Of a stretch of 64,000 nucleotides of DNA, positions 59,630 through 64,000 are shown piece by piece. Numbering within the stretch: the stretch's first letter is position 1; every line of letters starts with the position of its first letter. The stretch is from contig NZ_NWUC01000002.1 of assembly GCF_002750855.1 (NCBI RefSeq), forward strand, positions 1 through 64,000, read 5' to 3'. The DNA is from Neopararhizobium haloflavum. Its GTDB lineage: Bacteria; Pseudomonadota; Alphaproteobacteria; Rhizobiales; Rhizobiaceae. Position numbers and translations under genes: made by a program. The notes under the pieces were generated by a model. The model worked only from the letters and a program-made list of their open reading frames with translations. It ran no database searches and had not been told where the DNA came from.

Positions 59630-62620
59630 TCAGCCCTCGGCGCGCTTGCGCGCCTTGTGCGACTTGGAACCCTCGGCAGCGACCGCCATCAGGAGAATGC
59701 GGCGGACAGTTTCCTGAAGATCGCCAAGGTCCGACGTCAGCGTCTTCATGTCGGGTGCCTCGGCCACCCGGCAGAGCTGATCGATCAGGCCCGCCGGTGC
59801 ATCCTCCGGGTCGAAATCGCTGTCGAGGCAGAGACGGATCATCTGCGAGAGCTCCGTCTGAAGCACGAGCGCCCTTGTCAACGTGTCGCACTGGTCGGCG
59901 GGCAGCACCTTTGGCCCGAGCGCCTGAAGCACATCGAGCGTGTGAACCGGACGGTCGCTGTCGTTGCTCGCCACCGTCAATGCGAGATACTGCGCGACGA
60001 ACTCGATGTCGACGAGGCCGCCCGGCACGAGCTTCAGATCCCAGTCGTCGCGCGGGGGCTTTTCCTCGTCCATCAACTTGCGCATGTCGAGGATATCGGC
60101 CGCCGTCTTCTTCGTATCGCGGTCGGTTGCCAGCACCTTCGTGATGACACGCTCGACGTCGGCGACCAGGCTTTCCTCGCCGGCCACGCAGCGCGCGCGC
60201 GACAGCGCCATGTGCTCCCAGGTCCAGGCTTCCTCGCGCTGATACTTCTCAAAAGACGTGATGCTGGTGGCGACGGGTCCCTTGTTGCCGGACGGGCGCA
60301 GGCGCAAATCCACCTCGTAAAGGACGCCCTCGGCGGTCGGCGCTGAGAGCGCGGCGATCAGGCGCTGCGTGAAGCGGGTAAAATATCGCGGCGGGTCGAG
60401 CGGCTTGGCCCCGTCGGATTCGTCGGCGTCCTTGTCGTGGTCGTAGATAAGGATCATGTCGATGTCGGAACCGGCCGTCATCTCGTGGCTGCCGAGCTTG
60501 CCCATGCCAACAAGGGCAACGCGGCCGCCCGGCACCCGCCCATGCGCAGCCTCCACCTCGTCAGTCACCGCCTTCAACGTGGTCTCGAGGATCAGGTCGG
60601 CAAGATCTGTCAGGGCACGCCCCGCCCTCACCCCAGTTATCGCACCTGTCAGAAAACGGATGCCGATCAGGAAGCGCTGCTCGGCAGCAACGATGCGCAG
60701 GCGATCGAGGATTTCCTCATAAGCGAAATCGCCGGCCAGAAACGCGCCCAGACGGTCGGCCAGGTAATCGCGCGTCGGAAGCTCGGCGAGCAGCGCCGGG
60801 TCGAGCATCCCGTCGAAAACATGCGGCTTGTGCGCAATGGTGTCCGCGAGCCTGGGAGCAGACGCCATGATGGTGACGATGAGCGACAAGAGATTGGGAT
60901 TTGTGCCGATCAGCGAAAAGAGCTGGATGCCGGACGGCAGACCGGAAAGGAAGCTGTCGAAACGCAGCAGCGCTTCGTCGGCGCGCTTGGTCTGGCCGAA
61001 GGTCTTCAGCAGCTGCGGCGTCAGCTCGGTCAACCGTTCGCGCGCTTCGGCCGATTGCGTTGCCCGATATCGTCCGTAGTGCCAGGTTCGGATGATCTTG
61101 GCTATATCCGCCGGGCGCTCGAATCCGAGCCGCGCCAGCGTCTTCAGCGTGTCGGGATCGTCACCCTCGCCGGTGAAGACAAGATTGCCCTCGTCGGACA
61201 AATGGGATTCGTGCTCGAAGAGCTCGGCGTAGTGGCGCTCGACCGTCTTCAGCCGCTTGACGAAGGCAGCCGCGAACGACTTCGTATCGCTCTCGCCGAC
61301 CATCAGCGCGATGCGCTTCAGCTCCGCCTCGGTCTCGGGCAGCGTGTGGCTCTGCTCGTCATGGACCATCTGGATGCGATGCTCGACATCGCGCAGGTAC
61401 CAATAGGCCTCGGTCAGCGTTTCAGCGGTCTTCTTGTCGATCCACCTCGCCTTGGCGAGTTCGTCCAGCATCGCATCGGTGCGCCGACCGCGCAGCGCCG
61501 GCATGCGGCCGCCGGCGATCAATTGCTGGGTCTGGACGAAGAATTCGATCTCGCGAATACCGCCACGGCCAAGCTTGACGTTATGGCCCTTGACCGCGAT
61601 GTCGCCGAAGCCCTTGTGGGCGTGGATCTGGCGCTTGATGGAGTGAATGTCGGAGATCGCCGCGTAATCGAGATACTTGCGGAAAACAAACGGGATGAGT
61701 TCGCGGCAGAACGCCTCGCCGGCGGCGATGTCGCCGGCCACGGGGCGTACCTTGATGAAGGCTGCGCGCTCCCAGTTCTGGCCGCGCGCCTCGTAGTAGT
61801 TCAGTGCCGCCTCGACCGGGATCGCCAGCGGCGTGGAGCCCGGATCGGGACGCAGCCTCAGATCGGTGCGGAAGACATAGCCGTCACCGGTGCGCTCCTG
61901 CATGATTCGCACCAGTCGGCGGGCCATCTTGGAAAAGACATCGGCCCCTTCACCCTCATCCTTGAGAATGCCGGCATCGGGATCGAAGAACAGCACGATG
62001 TCGATATCGGAAGAGTAGTTCAGTTCTTCGGCGCCCAGCTTGCCCATGCCGAGCACGATGAGGCCGGAGGCGCTGGACGGATCGGCGCGATCCTTCAGCG
62101 TCACCTTCCCGGCATCGTCGAGCGACAGGAGAAGGTGATCGATCGCCGCTGCAAGCGTCGCGCCCGCGACCGTGCTCAAACTGCGGGTTGTCAATTCCGG
62201 TCCGGCGATCCCGGCAAGGTCGCACAGGGCAAGGCCCAGCGAAGCCTGCCGTTTGATCCGCCGCAGCCGTGTCATCAGTTCGGCTTCGCTGACCGGTTCG
62301 TCCTCGTCCGGGCGCCAGGATTGCCGCGCCTTTGCGGCCAATGTGTCGAAGCCGGCTGCCACATCCATATCCAGGATCGCGGCGAGCGCATCGGGATCGG
62401 ACGCTGCAGTGTCGCGCAGATAGGGTGACAGGGTGAATGCGCAGACCAGGAATGCGCCAAGCGTCTCGTTGGCATCGAGGCGTGCCGCCAGCGTGTCGCT
62501 GGCCGCCGCCATCTCCTTCAAGGACGACCGGGCAGTCTTTTCCTCCGCCTTGGTGAGAGGCTTGAGGGGATTGGCGGTGATAGCCGACAGCTTGACTGTC
62601 TCAACCCTTGTCTTGCCCAC
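59630..62620 (-). CDS. glnE: Bifunctional glutamine-synthetase adenylyltransferase/deadenylyltransferase
   Basis: A 996-aa enzyme that adenylylates and de-adenylylates glutamine synthetase according to PII and glutamine signals. The N-terminal adenylyl-removing domain has LNYSSDIDIVLFFDPD. The C-terminal transferase domain has EMTAGSDIDMILIYDHD. HALSR-type helical linkers lie between. Full length for the family (about 950-1000). Between it and the EF-hand gene lie 202 nt without a recognised gene. It sits just downstream of the histidine kinase on the same strand (23 nt). Confidence 0.95.
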   Translation of the reverse strand: MGKTRVETVKLSAITANPLKPLTKAEEKTARSSLKEMAAASDTLAARLDANETLGAFLVCAFTLSPYLRDTAASDPDALAAILDMDVAAGFDTLAAKARQSWRPDEDEPVSEAELMTRLRRIKRQASLGLALCDLAGIAGPELTTRSLSTVAGATLAAAIDHLLLSLDDAGKVTLKDRADPSSASGLIVLGMGKLGAEELNYSSDIDIVLFFDPDAGILKDEGEGADVFSKMARRLVRIMQERTGDGYVFRTDLRLRPDPGSTPLAIPVEAALNYYEARGQNWERAAFIKVRPVAGDIAAGEAFCRELIPFVFRKYLDYAAISDIHSIKRQIHAHKGFGDIAVKGHNVKLGRGGIREIEFFVQTQQLIAGGRMPALRGRRTDAMLDELAKARWIDKKTAETLTEAYWYLRDVEHRIQMVHDEQSHTLPETEAELKRIALMVGESDTKSFAAAFVKRLKTVERHYAELFEHESHLSDEGNLVFTGEGDDPDTLKTLARLGFERPADIAKIIRTWHYGRYRATQSAEARERLTELTPQLLKTFGQTKRADEALLRFDSFLSGLPSGIQLFSLIGTNPNLLSLIVTIMASAPRLADTIAHKPHVFDGMLDPALLAELPTRDYLADRLGAFLAGDFAYEEILDRLRIVAAEQRFLIGIRFLTGAITGVRAGRALTDLADLILETTLKAVTDEVEAAHGRVPGGRVALVGMGKLGSHEMTAGSDIDMILIYDHDKDADESDGAKPLDPPRYFTRFTQRLIAALSAPTAEGVLYEVDLRLRPSGNKGPVATSITSFEKYQREEAWTWEHMALSRARCVAGEESLVADVERVITKVLATDRDTKKTAADILDMRKLMDEEKPPRDDWDLKLVPGGLVDIEFVAQYLALTVASNDSDRPVHTLDVLQALGPKVLPADQCDTLTRALVLQTELSQMIRLCLDSDFDPEDAPAGLIDQLCRVAEAPDMKTLTSDLGDLQETVRRILLMAVAAEGSKSHKARKRAEG

Positions 62621-62643
62621 CGATTGACCTCCCGAATAGCATG

Positions 62644-64000
62644 TCAGTTGCGCGTGAATATCATCCTTGCCGTCAATCCGGGAGTGTCTGTCACGCGGGA
62701 CGCATCGTTGCCAATCCCATCGGCGAGTTCAAGCCGTCCCCCATGCAGCGCCATGACGGCGTCGACCAGGCTGAGGCCGAGACCGGTGCCCGGCTTGGTT
62801 CGGCTTTCGTCCAGGCGCACGAAACGCTCGATCACCTCGTCACGCTTTTCCGCCGGGATGCCGGGGCCGTTGTCGGCGACGGTCAGAACGGCGCGTTCGC
62901 CATCGTCCTCGACCGACAGGCGTATCTCGGCCGCCTCACCCCCGCCTGCGTATTTGATGGCGTTGTCGATGAGATTGGAGAGCGCCTGCCCGACCAGTTC
63001 CCGGTTGCCCTTGACCGAGACACCCGCCTTCACGTCGACGGAAAAACGAACTCCGGCATCCTCGGCCACCGGTTCGTAGAGTTCGGCTGCATCAGCCGCG
63101 ATGTCGCTCAGACTGACGGTCTGCAGTTCGGCGACCTGGGATCCCGCTTCGACACGCGCGATCATCAACAGTGCGTTGAAGGTGCGGATGAGTTGATCGG
63201 ACTCGTCGATCACTTCTTCCATCGCCCGGCGATAGGCCTCGGTCGTTTCCGCCCCGGCCAGCGCGGCTTCGGCGCGATTGCGAAGACGCGTCAGCGGCGT
63301 CTTGAGATCATGGGCGATGTTGTCGGAGACCTGGCGCAGACCCTCGTTGAGGCGTTCGATGCGGGCGATCATTGCGTTCAGCGATTCCGACAGCCTGTCG
63401 AACTCATCGCCCGAGCCGCCGACCGGCAGACGCTGGGCAAGGTCTCCGCCCATGATCTTCTGGCTGGCCTGACTCATGCCATCGATCCGCTGCAGGGCGC
63501 GGCGGCCGATGAAATACCAGATGGCGAGCGCACCGAAGCACATGACCGCCAATGCGATCACCAGGGCACGCCGCACCAGATTGCGGAACAGCTCCGGCTC
63601 GCCGAGGTCGCGGCCGACGAGAAGCCGCATTCCATTCGGCAGAAAGACGATCTGCGCCAGCGCCTCGTGCTGGCGGCGCGCGCTGTCGGTCTCGTCGGTG
63701 TAACGGTCGTAGCTGAAGGGAATCGATGTCCACCCCTCGCGGTCCAGCGTGCCAGGCTGGAGGGACGCCACGTTGCCGGCAAGAATTTCGCCGTTTTGCG
63801 CGGCGATCGTGTAGAGACCGGCACCCGGCTGCCTGGACCGGCGGTCGACCATGCGCACGAGCCGCGTGATGCCGCCGGACTGGTAGCCACGGGAAAGAAA
63901 CCGCAATTCATTGACGACGGCTTCCTGGGTCTGGGCACGCAGAAGATTGCCCGACATTGCCGTCACATAGAAGACAAGCGCGATTGCACAGACGGCAAAA
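62644..64000 (-). CDS. Sensor histidine kinase, 5' end beyond the window
   Basis: The frame remains open to the window end, and the last visible upstream codons (FAVCAIALVFYVTAMSG) form a membrane helix, so the N-terminus lies outside. Visible parts: a periplasmic sensor (about 130 residues), membrane helix 2 (RRALVIALAVMCFGALAIWY), HAMP (RIDGMSQASQKIMGGDLAQR), and a HisKA box with His in VSDNIAHDLKTPLTRLRNRA. The HATPase has DNAIKYAGGG, DNGPGI and GTGLGLSLV. A GTG at 63966 could be mistaken for the start. Its response regulator, if next to it, is right of the window. Confidence 0.9.
   Translation of the reverse strand, partial: FAVCAIALVFYVTAMSGNLLRAQTQEAVVNELRFLSRGYQSGGITRLVRMVDRRSRQPGAGLYTIAAQNGEILAGNVASLQPGTLDREGWTSIPFSYDRYTDETDSARRQHEALAQIVFLPNGMRLLVGRDLGEPELFRNLVRRALVIALAVMCFGALAIWYFIGRRALQRIDGMSQASQKIMGGDLAQRLPVGGSGDEFDRLSESLNAMIARIERLNEGLRQVSDNIAHDLKTPLTRLRNRAEAALAGAETTEAYRRAMEEVIDESDQLIRTFNALLMIARVEAGSQVAELQTVSLSDIAADAAELYEPVAEDAGVRFSVDVKAGVSVKGNRELVGQALSNLIDNAIKYAGGGEAAEIRLSVEDDGERAVLTVADNGPGIPAEKRDEVIERFVRLDESRTKPGTGLGLSLVDAVMALHGGRLELADGIGNDASRVTDTPGLTARMIFTRN

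Noticed and set aside
60437-62428. Long open frame on the plus strand opposite glnE
   Set aside because: It is antisense to a full-length, well-conserved glnE; long antisense frames are common in GC-rich DNA and the translation shows no domain.
1-64000. CRISPR array, insertion sequences or prophage genes
   Set aside because: No evenly spaced repeats with unique spacers, no transposase with terminal repeats, and no phage structural genes were seen.

Overview
GC-rich DNA from an alphaproteobacterium, probably Hyphomicrobiales (Rhizobiales). The right half carries a typical chromosomal gene set for that order (glnE, pepN, PAS-type histidine kinase, ETF-QO, AI-2E family permease, AMP nucleosidase). 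The left half is an integrative and conjugative element (ICE) of the RPA-RepA/ParA/Trb type. Family-level placement cannot be made from the sequence alone.

Positions 1 to about 31.4 kb are the right part of the ICE; its left end lies outside the window. Order: DUF932 protein; a two-frame regulator resembling FseA of Mesorhizobium symbiosis ICEs, apparently joined by a +1 ribosomal frameshift; a small convergent DUF2285 protein resembling the antiactivator QseM; a structured non-coding segment; an RdfS/AlpA-like excisionase; repA with a probable origin in its 3' end; parA and a small partner; DUF2840, traF, DUF736, lytic transglycosylase and relaxase. A 6.8 kb cargo follows: a LysR regulator divergent from an MFS exporter, an SDR, a CGNR regulator, an alpha/beta hydrolase, an EamA exporter and a second LysR. 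Then come traG (virD4), a CopG-like gene, the mating-pair cluster trbB-C-D-E-J-K-L-F-G-I, a DUF2274 gene, two small genes and a large serine recombinase. The recombinase frame runs without a stop into tRNA-Ser(GCU) at 31375-31464, which marks the right attachment site.

How the element may work: FseA-like would activate excision and transfer, QseM-like would block it, and RdfS-like and/or the recombinase would act on the att site. A 55-nt near-identical inverted-repeat box lies upstream of both the excisionase/repA operon and the recombinase operon, and another 22-nt box lies upstream of both traG and trbB. Together these suggest a compact regulatory circuit linking excision, replication and conjugation.

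From 31.5 kb to the right end is chromosome: AEC permease, HisC-like aminotransferase, small proteins, GST, AI-2E permease, chemoreceptor, AMP nucleosidase convergent with a diacylglycerol-kinase-family protein, BCCT transporter, ETF-QO, uracil-DNA glycosylase, MFS and EamA transporters, an antitoxin with a decayed ParE/RelE toxin, a lone xanthine-dehydrogenase-type molybdenum subunit, pepN, a PAS histidine kinase, an EF-hand protein, glnE, and a histidine kinase cut by the window end. No rRNA, CRISPR array or insertion sequence was seen.
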